From NCBI RefSeq assembly GCF_000682715.1, contig NZ_AWFH01000034.1, positions 124,001 to 188,000 of the forward strand: a stretch of 64,000 bases of DNA. The letters run 5' to 3'. Source of the DNA: Hyphomonas atlantica corrig. (lineage in GTDB: Bacteria > Pseudomonadota > Alphaproteobacteria > Caulobacterales > Hyphomonadaceae). The notes under the pieces are model-generated. The model made no database searches. It saw only the letters and a list, made by a program, of their open reading frames with translations, and had not been told where the DNA came from. This document shows, piece after piece, positions 44,891 through 53,516 of this stretch (positions within the stretch are counted from its first letter, which is position 1; every line of letters starts with the position of its first letter). The position numbers and the translations under genes are program-made.

Positions 44891-45624
44891 ACTGGTCCGA
44901 TGACGGCATAATCCTCGGCGGTCGCCGTTTCGGGGAAGGTGGCCTCATCCTCGATGTTCTGACCCGTACACGCGGTCGCCGATCAGGCCTTGTCTATGGC
45001 GGATCATCCCGCAAGCGCCGGGCGCAATATGAAGCCGGGAACTCTGTTTCGCTTAGCTGGACAGGCCGTTTGGAGGACTCGCTCGGGCGCTTTGACGTGG
45101 CAGAGGCGAGCCGCGAGCGCGCCGCGCGCGTGCTGGACGATCCGGCGGCACTTGCCGCCATCTCCGCGATTACGGCCATATTGCGCGGCGGGCTAGATGA
45201 GGGCGACGCTGCGGGCTCTGCCCTGTTTGATGCGACGGAATTGCTGCTCGACCAGATCGAGGCGCGGGAAATCTGGCCCGCGCTCTATGTGCGTTGGGAG
45301 CTCGGCCTTCTGTCTGCCCTGGGCTTTGGGCTGGATCTGGATGAGTGCGCGCTGTCTGGCGCGAATGATGGCTTGACCCATGTGTCGCCGAAGACAGGGC
45401 GCGCCGTGCGCGGGTCCGAAGCCGAAGAATATGTCGACCGCCTGCTGCGCCTGCCTCTTTTCCTGACAACGCCCACTGCCCACGTCGCGCCAGACGACAT
45501 TGCAGACGGGCTGACGCTGACAGGATATTTCATGGAAGAGCGGTTGTTCGGCGGGCTTAATCGCGGCATGCCGCCAGAGCGCACGCGGCTCGTGGGGCGT
45601 ATCCTGAAATCGCGCCAGTCCTAG
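44887..45624 (+). CDS. recO: DNA repair protein RecO
   Basis: RecO loads RecA with RecF and RecR at gaps. The 245-residue protein begins NWSDDGIILGGRRFGEGGLI, the RecO OB-fold opening, includes YGGSSRKRRAQYEAGNSVSL, and ends with a helical domain without the zinc-binding Cys cluster seen in some RecO. The start is a TTG within the era stop (TTGA overlap); no ATG or GTG fits the conserved N-terminus. It ends the overlapping rpoZ-recO series. Confidence 0.9.
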   Translation: MNWSDDGIILGGRRFGEGGLILDVLTRTRGRRSGLVYGGSSRKRRAQYEAGNSVSLSWTGRLEDSLGRFDVAEASRERAARVLDDPAALAAISAITAILRGGLDEGDAAGSALFDATELLLDQIEAREIWPALYVRWELGLLSALGFGLDLDECALSGANDGLTHVSPKTGRAVRGSEAEEYVDRLLRLPLFLTTPTAHVAPDDIADGLTLTGYFMEERLFGGLNRGMPPERTRLVGRILKSRQS

Positions 45625-45714
45625 ACTGCCATGTTCAGAAGCCATTCATTTTCCAGTGTGCTAGGTAGCGCGTGAGGAATGGGGCGTTCCGTGCGAATGA
45701 AAAAGGCTGATGCC

Positions 45715-45900
45715 ATGAAGAAAACACTGTTTGCCGCAACCGCCATTGCCACTTTGGGACTGGCGGGCTGTATCCATGTTGATGCAGATGAACATGGTCG
45801 CGACGCGATCTATGAAAATACCGAGACCGCGCTGCGTGTCTGTGGCGGCGAGGGCCGAGTAAAGGAAGTCAACGAAGACGGCTTCAAATGCCTTGACTGA
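45715..45900 (+). CDS. Tiny lipoprotein (61 aa)
   Basis: MKKTLFAATAIATLGLAGC is a typical lipoprotein signal with Cys19 in the LAGC box. Only 42 residues follow, with a Cys pair (LRVCGGEG ... FKCLD). Upstream in-frame ATGs at 45697 and 45679 would add a charged stretch that spoils the signal peptide. The family is not recognised. It ends 5 bp from the converging extensin-like gene. Confidence 0.65.
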   Translation: MKKTLFAATAIATLGLAGCIHVDADEHGRDAIYENTETALRVCGGEGRVKEVNEDGFKCLD

Positions 45901-45905
45901 TTAGG

Positions 45906-46589
45906 TCACCGGCACACTTTTCCCCCGCCCATGTCGAGATGAAAATGATCGGCATGGGCGGCATTGTATTCAGGCCCCAGCGTCACTGAGAACAGGTCAC
46001 ACGCGCCTTCATGCAGGCGGCGCAGGAATTTCTGTTCGGCCCCGCCGCCACCCCAATGGGTTTTCACATTGATGTGGCGACCATCTTCCAGCCGAAACCC
46101 TGCAATGTCGATTGCATTGCCGAGCCCGTGCTGGGACATGCGCCCCGTGCCAGCAATGTTACGACAGGAAAAGCTGCCATAGGTTTCCACCCGCGCGATG
46201 GGTGAGCCGAGGATCTCCACCGCCGCGGGGCGGGCGACATGACGCTCCCATGTATACAGCGCAGCGGCCTGAGCGCACGTCATGCGCAAGGTGGCAGAGT
46301 ACGGCGTGAGTGTCTGGTCTAGTGTTAGCGCATCATAGAGGCCGCAACTGCCGGCCATGTCCTGATCTTCCAGTGGCGTATACAGCACGCCCGCCTCGTC
46401 CAGCGCGGTGAAGCAGAGTTCCCGGTTCTTCTTGGCGCGTGTCAGCTTGTGCCATGTGCCCATGCCAGGTGGCTCGGTCAGGTCAATCGGGGCAAAGGGG
46501 TTATGGCGCGGCGGGGCGAGCCAGAAGAATGTCAGAACGCACAGCACGGGTACGCCAATCAGGATGATCCATGCCTTGATTGCATTCAT
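45906..46589 (-). CDS. Extensin-like domain protein
   Basis: The 227-residue protein has an N-terminal membrane anchor (WIILIGVPVLCVLTFFWL, about residues 6-24). The extensin-like C-terminal domain found in many alphaproteobacteria follows: LTPYSATLRMTCAQAAALYTWE, SFSCRNIAGTGRMSQHG, NAIDIAGFRLEDG and a final AHADHFHLDMG. The conserved SQHG...DHFHLD histidines and aspartates resemble the zinc site of LAS-type D-Ala-D-Ala peptidases, so a periplasmic peptidoglycan peptidase is likely. The ATG at 46589 is chosen; a TTG at 46622 is in frame but weak. Confidence 0.83.
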   Translation of the reverse strand: MNAIKAWIILIGVPVLCVLTFFWLAPPRHNPFAPIDLTEPPGMGTWHKLTRAKKNRELCFTALDEAGVLYTPLEDQDMAGSCGLYDALTLDQTLTPYSATLRMTCAQAAALYTWERHVARPAAVEILGSPIARVETYGSFSCRNIAGTGRMSQHGLGNAIDIAGFRLEDGRHINVKTHWGGGGAEQKFLRRLHEGACDLFSVTLGPEYNAAHADHFHLDMGGGKVCR

Positions 46590-46716
46590 CTGCAGCTGTG
46601 CCCTTTTCCTTTCCTTAACCAAAGTCTCGTTTGTGTTAACGTGCTCCGGCCCGTGAGTCGCTGACTTTAATCAAGGGCCTGCACCAGAATGTGGCACGAA
46701 CTGCAATGAGGCCAGA

Positions 46717-48951
46717 ATGTCCGATTTGATTGACGGCACGCCGGAAGACCGGATCATCAACGAGCCGATGAGCGAGGCGCTTTCCAAGCGCTATCTCGCC
46801 TATGCGCTCTCGACGATTACCGCCCGGGCTCTGCCGGATGTGCGCGACGGCCTGAAGCCCGTCCAGCGCCGTATCCTGTATGGTATGCGTGTCCTGAAGC
46901 TCGACCCTGAAGGCGGCTATCGCAAGTGCGCCAAGATCGTCGGCGACGTGATGGGTAACTTCCACCCGCATGGCGACAGCTCGATCTATGACACGCTGGT
47001 GCGCCTCGCACAGGATTTCACCGTCCGCTATCCGCTGGTCGATGGACAGGGCAATTTCGGCAATATCGACGGTGATAGTGCCGCTGCCTATCGTTATACC
47101 GAAGCACGGATGACGGTTGCCGCCGAGTTGCTGCTGGATGGCCTCAACGAGAACGCAGTCGATTTCCGCGCCAATTATGCCGAGAATGATGAAGAGCCGG
47201 TCGTTCTGCCTGCCGGTTTCCCGAACCTGCTGGCCAATGGTGCGAGCGGCATCGCGGTCGGCATGGCGACGTCGATTCCACCTCATAATGCGGCGGAATT
47301 GATTGATGCGGCACGGCTTCTGATCGAGAAGCCGAAAGCCACGACCGAAGAATTGATGGATTTCGTGAAGGGGCCTGATTTCCCGACGGGCGGCATCATC
47401 GTCGAGACCAAGGAAGCGATGATCCAGGCCTATGAGACCGGTCGGGGCAGCTTCCGCATGCGGGCGCGCTGGGAAGTCGAGGACACAGGCCGGGGCACCT
47501 ATCAGATCGTCGTGACCGAGATCCCGTATCAGGTGCAGAAATCCCGCCTGCTTGAGAAGCTGGGCGAGTTGATCGAAGCCAAGAAACTGCCGCTTCTGGA
47601 CGATGTGCGCGATGAGAGCGCTGAGGATGTGCGGCTTGTGCTGGTGCCGCGCTCCAAGACGGTTGAGCCGGAAGTGCTGATGGAAAGCCTTTACAAGGTC
47701 TGCGATCTTGAAACGCGCTTCAGCCTGAACATGAACGTCCTGCACAAGGGCGCGCCGCAGGTAATGGGCCTGAAGGACGTATTGCAAGCCTATCTGGACC
47801 ACCGGCGCGAAGTCGTGGTGCGCCGTGCGGAATTCCGCCTCGACAAGATCGAGAAGCGCCTGCACCTGCTCGATGGTTACCTGATCGCCTATCTCAATAT
47901 TGATGAGGTGATCCGGATCATTCGGTATGAGGACGAACCAAAAGAGGTTCTCATGTCGACCTTCAACCTGACTGACACGCAGGCTGAAGCGATCCTCAAT
48001 CTCCGTTTGCGGGCATTGCGCAAGCTGGAGGAAATGGAAATTCGCGGCGAGCATGATCGCCTGATGAAAGAGCGCGAAGAGCTGACCAAGCTGATCGGCT
48101 CCACGCGTCGCCAATGGAGTAAGGTGTCCAAGGAGCTGAAGGAAGCGCGCGATGCGTTCGATCCGGAGTCCGAGCTTGGCCGCCGCCGCGCGACGTTCGG
48201 GGAAGTCGCGGAAGTTGATCTCGCCGCCGCGCTTGAAGCCACCCTGCCGAAGGAGCCCCTGACGATTGTGCTGTCCCAGCAGGGCTGGATCCGCGGCATG
48301 AAGGGGCATGGCCTCGATCCGGAATCCGCCAAGTTCAAGGATGGCGATGCGCTCTATCTCGCTGAAGAGGTGATGAGCACGGACAAGATCATCTTGATGG
48401 CGTCGGATGGCCGCGCGTTCACCTTGCCGGCAGACAAGCTGCCTGGCGGGCGCGGGCATGGCGAGCCGATCCGCCTGTCAATCGATCTGGAAGACAGTGT
48501 CGACATCGTCGCCATGTTCCGGTTTGAGCCGGAGCGCAAACGCGTTGTCGCATCGACCGAAGGCTATGGCTTCGTGGTCGAGGAAAAGGAACTGGAGTCC
48601 AATCGGAAAGCCGGCAAGCAGGCGGTAAATACGGGTAAGGGCGAATTGACGGTCTGCACGCCGGTTGAAGGCGACATGCTGGCCGTGGTCGGATCAAATC
48701 GCAAATTGCTGATCTTCCCGCTGGACGAGCTGCCGGAGATGGCACGCGGCAAGGGCAACAAGCTGCAATCCTATAGCGGCAAGCACACGCTGAAAGACCT
48801 GATGACCTTCGACAAGCGCGATGGCCTGATTGTCATGACCGGTGGTCGCCACCGTGCCTTCCCGGAATGGGAAGAATGGATCGGCAAACGCTCACAGGCC
48901 GGCAAGACGGTTCCGAAGGGTTTCCCACGCAGCGGAACGTTCAACGGCTAG
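46717..48951 (+). CDS. parC: DNA topoisomerase IV subunit A
   Basis: ParC is the cutting subunit that decatenates daughter chromosomes. The 744-residue protein opens [20 protein letters not shown] and has [16 protein letters not shown] and the DNA-gate tyrosine Tyr127 in [11 protein letters not shown]. The quinolone-pocket sequence [12 protein letters not shown] has Ser88 and Asp92, so no resistance change is visible. The C-terminal beta-pinwheel is shorter than in GyrA, and no GyrA box is seen. Its 3' end overlaps the converging lipoprotein gene by 4 bp. Its partner parE is not in the window. Confidence 0.95.
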   Translation: MSDLIDGTPEDRIINEPMSEALSKRYLAYALSTITARALPDVRDGLKPVQRRILYGMRVLKLDPEGGYRKCAKIVGDVMGNFHPHGDSSIYDTLVRLAQDFTVRYPLVDGQGNFGNIDGDSAAAYRYTEARMTVAAELLLDGLNENAVDFRANYAENDEEPVVLPAGFPNLLANGASGIAVGMATSIPPHNAAELIDAARLLIEKPKATTEELMDFVKGPDFPTGGIIVETKEAMIQAYETGRGSFRMRARWEVEDTGRGTYQIVVTEIPYQVQKSRLLEKLGELIEAKKLPLLDDVRDESAEDVRLVLVPRSKTVEPEVLMESLYKVCDLETRFSLNMNVLHKGAPQVMGLKDVLQAYLDHRREVVVRRAEFRLDKIEKRLHLLDGYLIAYLNIDEVIRIIRYEDEPKEVLMSTFNLTDTQAEAILNLRLRALRKLEEMEIRGEHDRLMKEREELTKLIGSTRRQWSKVSKELKEARDAFDPESELGRRRATFGEVAEVDLAAALEATLPKEPLTIVLSQQGWIRGMKGHGLDPESAKFKDGDALYLAEEVMSTDKIILMASDGRAFTLPADKLPGGRGHGEPIRLSIDLEDSVDIVAMFRFEPERKRVVASTEGYGFVVEEKELESNRKAGKQAVNTGKGELTVCTPVEGDMLAVVGSNRKLLIFPLDELPEMARGKGNKLQSYSGKHTLKDLMTFDKRDGLIVMTGGRHRAFPEWEEWIGKRSQAGKTVPKGFPRSGTFNG

Positions 48952-49931
48952 CTCGAAGGAGCGAGACCGAAGGCTTTGTAGGCGTCCTTCCGATTGCCCC
49001 AATAGGGCGTGATGTGATCGGGAATTTGCAGGCGGCTTGTCGGCTGCCCCTCGAACGGCGCTGTGGGCGCCGGGCCAACCAGTACGGCATTGAATTGACC
49101 GCCACGGGCATTATTCAGTATCCAGTGAGGGCGTTTGCCGACCAGCCTTTTGACATCCTGACGGAAGAAACGGCTTGCGTCGCGATACTCCTGCTCCCAT
49201 TGCTCCTTGTAGTGACTAAGGTCCACATTGGGGTTGAGCTTCCTGGCAGACGCAACGCGTTCCTTCACTGGAATAGCGCGCCCTTTACCACCGACATAGC
49301 ACTTCTGCGTTGGGGAGTTGTCATAGGAGATAAAGCCAGTGCGAGCTGCGTCGACGCCATTTGCGATCGCGCCTGCATTATACGAATTCACCACAACGCC
49401 ATCTATCTCGACGCCCGGCGCGCGCTGGATGTTCCATAGGACGGAATCATATGAGGTGAGGTATAGGAATACCGGCGCGCTGGTATCCGTAACGAGCACA
49501 TCTATCTGTCTGGAATTAGCAACAGCATTTCCTATCGCCATGCCAATAGCTTCCCGCTGCATGGCCGTCTTTGCTTTCTTCTTTTGCTCCCGAACCAATG
49601 CTTCACGTTCGGCGATCGCCTCCGGCGTATCCTTGCGGTCGATGTGGTGGAGGGGTGTGGTGATGCCGCCGCCATAGGTGTAGACATAGGCGGCCTTGGC
49701 GCGGGAACTGGCCTTTGGAGTTCTGCAGGATGCGCTTGTGCGTACTGCCTCTAGCGGGGCGGGCTGTGTGCTCGGACGTAGTGAAGGCGTGCCGGAGGAG
49801 ACTGCTCCGTAAACTGTCGGGGCGACGTCGTCGGTTACCACAAGCGGCATGGACGGATCCATCGATGCGCTGCCGCCATTGCCGCATGCCGAGATGATCA
49901 CAAGGGCCGATGCCCAGATGAGATGGCGCAT
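48948..49931 (-). CDS. Unrecognised lipoprotein (327 aa)
   Basis: A lipoprotein signal (MRHLIWASALVIISACG, Cys at about 16) is followed by a low-complexity linker to about residue 75 and a conserved-looking domain. Within it IDVLVTDTSAPVFLYLTSYD and VEIDGVVVNSYNAG suggest alternating beta-strands, and RPHWILNNARGGQFN lies near the C-terminus. GGGAGGG eight bases upstream fixes the ATG at 49931. I do not recognise the family. It overlaps the end of parC by 4 bp, tail to tail. Confidence 0.7.
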   Translation of the reverse strand: MRHLIWASALVIISACGNGGSASMDPSMPLVVTDDVAPTVYGAVSSGTPSLRPSTQPAPLEAVRTSASCRTPKASSRAKAAYVYTYGGGITTPLHHIDRKDTPEAIAEREALVREQKKKAKTAMQREAIGMAIGNAVANSRQIDVLVTDTSAPVFLYLTSYDSVLWNIQRAPGVEIDGVVVNSYNAGAIANGVDAARTGFISYDNSPTQKCYVGGKGRAIPVKERVASARKLNPNVDLSHYKEQWEQEYRDASRFFRQDVKRLVGKRPHWILNNARGGQFNAVLVGPAPTAPFEGQPTSRLQIPDHITPYWGNRKDAYKAFGLAPSS

Positions 49932-50051
49932 ATTCACCCTCCCTACAGTTCGGTCTTTCGAAGACGATAGGACTGTAAAGTTTCGATAGGGTTGATTTGA
50001 AGGAGGCAAATTCCACCCGCCGGCGCAATCTGCTCAGCGGCACGCGCCCGG

Positions 50052-50801
50052 TTACTTTTCCAACAGCGCCATTGTGTCGGTCATCAGGGGGCCGATTTCT
50101 GTGTGGAGGACGAGGTCAGCAAACGGATCCTGATCGGTAGGTTCGCGGTTGATGATCACCATCCTGGCGCCATTGCGTTTGGCCTCCATCGGGATGGCGG
50201 ACGCCGGATACACGACAAGCGACGATCCGAGCACGATCACGAGGTCGCAGAGCAGGGCCTCTTCGCTGGCTTGCAGCATTTTGTCTTCCGGCATGGCCTG
50301 GCCAAAGGAAATCGTCGCATTTTTGATCAGGCCGGTGCAGAAGATGCAAGTAAGATCTTCATCATTCTCCCAGCGCGCCTTGAGTGTTTCGAATTCATAT
50401 CGCTTGCCGCATTGAAGGCATTTGCCATAGCTCGCATTGCCGTGGATCTCGATCACCTTGTCATCCGGCACGCCGGAATCCTGATGAAGGTTATCGACAT
50501 TCTGTGTGACTACGGAAGAAACCTTACCGCTCTTCACGAGGTCAGCAATTGCAAAGTGGCCGACATTCGGTTTCGCGCCGGTCCAGCCTTCGGTGCGGTT
50601 GAACACGCGGTTCCAGGATTCTCGCCGGGCTTCACGGGACGAGACAAAGTCCTGAAAATAGATGGGAGACATCTTGCTCCACACCCCGCCAGGGCTGCGG
50701 AAATCCGGAATGCCGCTTTCGGTCGAGATGCCTGCGCCAGTGAAAATCATCACGCGGCGAGCGTCTGAAATCATTCGAGCGAGTTTGCCTGCATCCGTCA
50801 T
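50052..50801 (-). CDS. cobB: NAD-dependent protein deacylase (sirtuin)
   Basis: The 249-residue Sir2-family enzyme removes acyl groups from lysines using NAD. Motifs run in order: VMIFTGAGISTESGIPDFRS (NAD loop), VTQNVDNLHQDSG (catalytic region, His in VIEIHGNASYG), two zinc Cys pairs (CLQCGKRYEF and CIFCTGLIKN), ISFGQAMPED, and VLGSSLVVYPAS. All catalytic and zinc residues are present. No close ribosome site is seen before the ATG at 50801. Acetyl-CoA metabolism genes in the window are plausible targets in general, but no specific link is visible. Confidence 0.92.
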   Translation of the reverse strand: MTDAGKLARMISDARRVMIFTGAGISTESGIPDFRSPGGVWSKMSPIYFQDFVSSREARRESWNRVFNRTEGWTGAKPNVGHFAIADLVKSGKVSSVVTQNVDNLHQDSGVPDDKVIEIHGNASYGKCLQCGKRYEFETLKARWENDEDLTCIFCTGLIKNATISFGQAMPEDKMLQASEEALLCDLVIVLGSSLVVYPASAIPMEAKRNGARMVIINREPTDQDPFADLVLHTEIGPLMTDTMALLEK

Positions 50802-50900
50802 GAGCGTCGTCTACGTAATCCTGTCGTTTCCGGTCCTTCTAGCAGCTAACCACTTGAACAGATTTGTAAAGCGCTTGCCCGGCGTGAAACAGTGTGCGGC

Positions 50901-51602
50901 CTAGACGATTGTGCCAAAAGCCGCGCCGATCAGGCCGGTGACTAGCATGGCCGCAGTGCCCCAGAAGACGATCCGCACAACCGCCTTCAGCTTGTGCGCG
51001 CCGCCTGCCTTCGCTGACAAAATGCCGAGAAGGACGAGCGCCAGCAGCGACACGATGGCGACGACCGGCGTGACGAGGCCGGATGGCGCGGCGACCCCGG
51101 CCAAGAGAGGCAGGATCGCGCCCGCCGAGAAGCTGACGGCAGAACTGACAGCGGCCTGAACGGGGCGTGCGGTGACAATCTCGTTGATGCCCAACTCGTC
51201 GCGAGCATGTGCCTCCAGCGCATCTTTCGCCATCAATTGGCGCGCCACATCATAGGCGGTGTCCTTGGCGACGCCGCGATTCATGTAGATATGCGCAAGT
51301 TCGACCAGTTCGGCTTCGGGATGATCCCGCAAGGCTACCTTTTCAATTTCCAGATCGGCTTGCTCGGTATCGGCCTGGGATGAGACTGAAACATACTCCC
51401 CCGCCGCCATGGACATCGCACCGGCGGCAAGACCCGCAAGGCCTGCGGTCAGGATCGCGGATTGGCTCGCATCGGCAGAGGCGACCCCGATCATCAGGCT
51501 GGCCGTGGACAGGATGCCATCATTCGCACCGAGAACGGTCGCGCGCAGCCATCCGATCCGGTGGCTGTAATGGTGTTCTCCGAGGGGGAATTCGGTCGAC
51601 AT
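50901..51602 (-). CDS. VIT1/CCC1-family iron/manganese transporter
   Basis: The 233-residue membrane protein has five hydrophobic segments. It carries the family opening HYSHRIGWLRATVLGANDGILSTASLMIGV (split: GWLRATVLGANDGI at about residues 17-30) and ELAHIYMNRGVAKDTAYDVA, the cytoplasmic metal-binding helix rich in Glu. Relatives move Fe2+ or Mn2+ out of the cytoplasm to avoid toxicity. AGGAGA precedes the ATG. It is probably monocistronic; no Fur or MntR box was identified by eye. Confidence 0.88.
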   Translation of the reverse strand: MSTEFPLGEHHYSHRIGWLRATVLGANDGILSTASLMIGVASADASQSAILTAGLAGLAAGAMSMAAGEYVSVSSQADTEQADLEIEKVALRDHPEAELVELAHIYMNRGVAKDTAYDVARQLMAKDALEAHARDELGINEIVTARPVQAAVSSAVSFSAGAILPLLAGVAAPSGLVTPVVAIVSLLALVLLGILSAKAGGAHKLKAVVRIVFWGTAAMLVTGLIGAAFGTIV

Positions 51603-51684
51603 GGCGTGTCTCCTGATCCCGTAAGCAGGCGACAGTTAGCGCGCCGGGTCAAGTCCACAGCATATCGCAGGCTGGGCGTGGTGT

Positions 51685-52128
51685 TCAGGCGTACATGCCG
51701 TCTCGCAGATTGATGCCGTGCTCCACCCAGGCCTTCATGGCGCAGATCATCTGCGACCAGCCCATGCAATTGCCGTAGGAATTCTTGAGTCCGTCCTCAG
51801 TTGATGGCCAGCCTTCTTCAGCGATGGAGACAATTGTCCGGCCATCATCCGTCGGCTCAAACCGCATCGTCACCAGCGTGGCCGTGCTGCCATCCTCGCC
51901 GCCCCATTTGAGGACGATGCGCTTGTTGGGTTCGACTTCGACCACATGGACAGGAAACGCGCCGGGAAAGTCATGGAAGTCCCACGTAACAGTTGCGCCC
52001 GTTTCGAGTCGTCCTTTTGCGCCGCCAGTCGTGAAGTAGCTGGACAGTTTTGCCGGATCGGCGACTGCCTCAAACACGTCTTCAACAGGGCGATTGATGC
52101 GCCCGCTCACCTCGAATTTGAGATCCAT
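51685..52128 (-). CDS. SRPBCC (AHSA1-like) ligand-binding protein
   Basis: The 147-residue START/Bet v 1-fold protein begins with MDLKFEVSGRINRPVEDVFE and contains WDFHDFPGAFPVHVVEVEPNKRIVLKWG and GWPSTEDGLKNSYGNCMGWSQM, the AHSA1 pattern. GGAGG five bases upstream favours ATG 52128 over GTG 52131. It is divergent from an ArsR-type regulator with only 54 bp between starts, a pairing seen widely in bacteria in which the regulator controls the SRPBCC gene. The ligand is unknown. Confidence 0.88.
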   Translation of the reverse strand: MDLKFEVSGRINRPVEDVFEAVADPAKLSSYFTTGGAKGRLETGATVTWDFHDFPGAFPVHVVEVEPNKRIVLKWGGEDGSTATLVTMRFEPTDDGRTIVSIAEEGWPSTEDGLKNSYGNCMGWSQMICAMKAWVEHGINLRDGMYA

Positions 52129-52164
52129 CACAGCCTCCCAGCGCTGCTTGTCACGCCAGAATTA

Positions 52165-52184
52165 ATGTTATAAAAAACCAACAT
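52165..52184. promoter_or_regulatory. ArsR-type operator candidate
   Basis: ATGTT (52165-52169) and AACAT (52180-52184) form an inverted repeat with an AT-rich 10-base centre, and the right arm reaches into the ArsR start codon (52183). The spacing suits a dimeric winged-helix protein controlling both divergent genes. Inferred from position and symmetry. Confidence 0.45.
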
Positions 52185-52518
52185 GTCAAGCGATGATAAA
52201 ACCGACCTTGTTTTCAAGGCTCTGGCCGCGCCGATCCGGCGGGATATTCTGGACGTGCTGCGAGACACACCTCAGACGACGGGTGAGATCTGCGCGCGCT
52301 TCAGTCATCTCAATCGGTGCACAGTGATGCAGCATCTCGGCGTGCTGGAAGAGGCGGAGCTGGTCCTGGTGCGCCGCGCAGGCCGCCAGCGCTGGAATTA
52401 CCTCAACGCCTTGCCGATCAAACATATCCATGACCGCTGGATCGGAGACTATGCAATGGGGGCAGTCAGCATGATCGACCGCCTCAAGACCGGTCTGGAA
52501 ACGGAAACCGTTGCATGA
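52183..52518 (+). CDS. ArsR-family transcriptional regulator
   Basis: This 111-residue winged-helix protein has APIRRDILDVLRDTPQTTGE, an ARFSHLNRCTVMQHLGVLEE recognition region, and a RRAGRQRWNYLNALP wing. It lacks the CVC metal site of ArsR/SmtB metal sensors, so it belongs to the non-metal group usually paired with SRPBCC genes. No Shine-Dalgarno is seen and the operator covers the start, so the mRNA is likely leaderless or very short. It would repress itself and the divergent gene at 51685. Confidence 0.88.
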   Translation: MSSDDKTDLVFKALAAPIRRDILDVLRDTPQTTGEICARFSHLNRCTVMQHLGVLEEAELVLVRRAGRQRWNYLNALPIKHIHDRWIGDYAMGAVSMIDRLKTGLETETVA

Positions 52519-52594
52519 GGGGCGAACGCTCCCTTGCGCTCTGCGGCGGGCGCGGATACCCCTTTTAAATCTGGTTCTTATGGAGGGACGCCCG

Positions 52595-53158
52595 ATGAGC
52601 CCCATTCTAATTGTTCTGGCCGCAATCGTTGCGATCGCCGGTTTTGTCATCCTGATCTACAACGGCCTCGTGATGAAGCGCCAGCGGGTCAATCAGGCCT
52701 TTGCTGATGTGGATGTCCAGCTGAAGCAACGCCAGAATTTGATCCCCAACCTCGTCGAAACCGTGAAGGGCTACGCTGCCCACGAGAAAGAGACACTGGA
52801 TGCGGTGATCAAGGCGCGCAGCGCGGCGCAGAGCGCCAACACGCCCGGCGAGATGTCAGCTGCCGAAGGCATGCTCACCGCATCGCTTGGCAAGCTGTTC
52901 GCGCTCGCCGAGGCCTATCCGGACCTGAAAGCCAACACGAACTTCCAGCAGCTGCAGACCGAACTCTCGACCATCGAGGACAAGCTGGCCGCCGCGCGGC
53001 GTTTCTACAATTCCGCGGTTCAGGACTACAACACGTCCCGCGAGCAATTCCCTGGTTCCATTGTGGCTGGCATGTTCAATTTCGAAGGCCGCGACTTCTT
53101 CGATGTGGGCGTCGAAGGCCGCGAGGCGCTTTCGACGGTGCCGGAAGTCAAATTCTAG
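52595..53158 (+). CDS. lemA: LemA-family membrane protein
   Basis: The 187-residue protein has one N-terminal helix (PILIVLAAIVAIAGFVILIYNGLV). The LemA coiled-coil domain follows: RVNQAFADVDVQLKQRQNLI, PNLVETVKGYAAHEKETL, FQQLQTELSTIEDKLAAARR and YNSAVQDYNTSREQFPG. GGAGGG seven bases before ATG 52595 decides the start against ATG 52580. LemA proteins are of unsettled function, often near TPM or peptidase genes; here a small lipoprotein follows 34 bp later. Confidence 0.92.
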   Translation: MSPILIVLAAIVAIAGFVILIYNGLVMKRQRVNQAFADVDVQLKQRQNLIPNLVETVKGYAAHEKETLDAVIKARSAAQSANTPGEMSAAEGMLTASLGKLFALAEAYPDLKANTNFQQLQTELSTIEDKLAAARRFYNSAVQDYNTSREQFPGSIVAGMFNFEGRDFFDVGVEGREALSTVPEVKF

Positions 53159-53192
53159 GATAGATTGGCCCTCTCGATACGGAGGTGGGACC

Positions 53193-53516
53193 ATGAAATA
53201 TGTATTGATCAGCGCGGCGCTTGTCCTTGGGGCTTGCGCCGCGTCTTCTTCCGGCTGGAGTGCGTCGACCTGGAACGGGTTGCCTGACCGGACTGTTGCT
53301 GGTGGCGGCTACAGCTTCTTTGCTTCACCCGCCGAGGGCCAGGGCTTCAAGCTGAAATTCTCCGTGAAGTCTGATGGAACATTCGGCGTGGCTGAGGCCC
53401 CGACCGAAGACGCCTTGCTGGAGGCAGCAAAGGCCGCGACGCCAGAAGGCTGCAGCTTCGTCTCTCTGGAGCGCACACCGGATGGCGGGGCTGTCGCAGA
53501 CTATGACTGCGGCTGA
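53193..53516 (+). CDS. Small lipoprotein next to lemA
   Basis: The 107-residue product has a lipoprotein signal (MKYVLISAALVLGAC, Cys15) and a compact domain of about 85 residues with a Cys pair (EGCSFVSLER ... ADYDCG) at its C-terminus. GGAGGTGGGA precedes the ATG by 2-8 bases. The family is not recognised. It overlaps the converging aminotransferase gene by 16 bp and may be co-transcribed with lemA. Confidence 0.7.
   Translation: MKYVLISAALVLGACAASSSGWSASTWNGLPDRTVAGGGYSFFASPAEGQGFKLKFSVKSDGTFGVAEAPTEDALLEAAKAATPEGCSFVSLERTPDGGAVADYDCG

Noticed and set aside
46615-46639. Two TTAA tetramers upstream of parC as a CtrA site
   Set aside because: The spacing is 17 bases instead of 7, so it does not match the CtrA consensus.
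46636-48459. 607-codon minus-strand frame
   Set aside because: Lies antisense to parC; the translation is His/Arg/Gln-rich without any domain.
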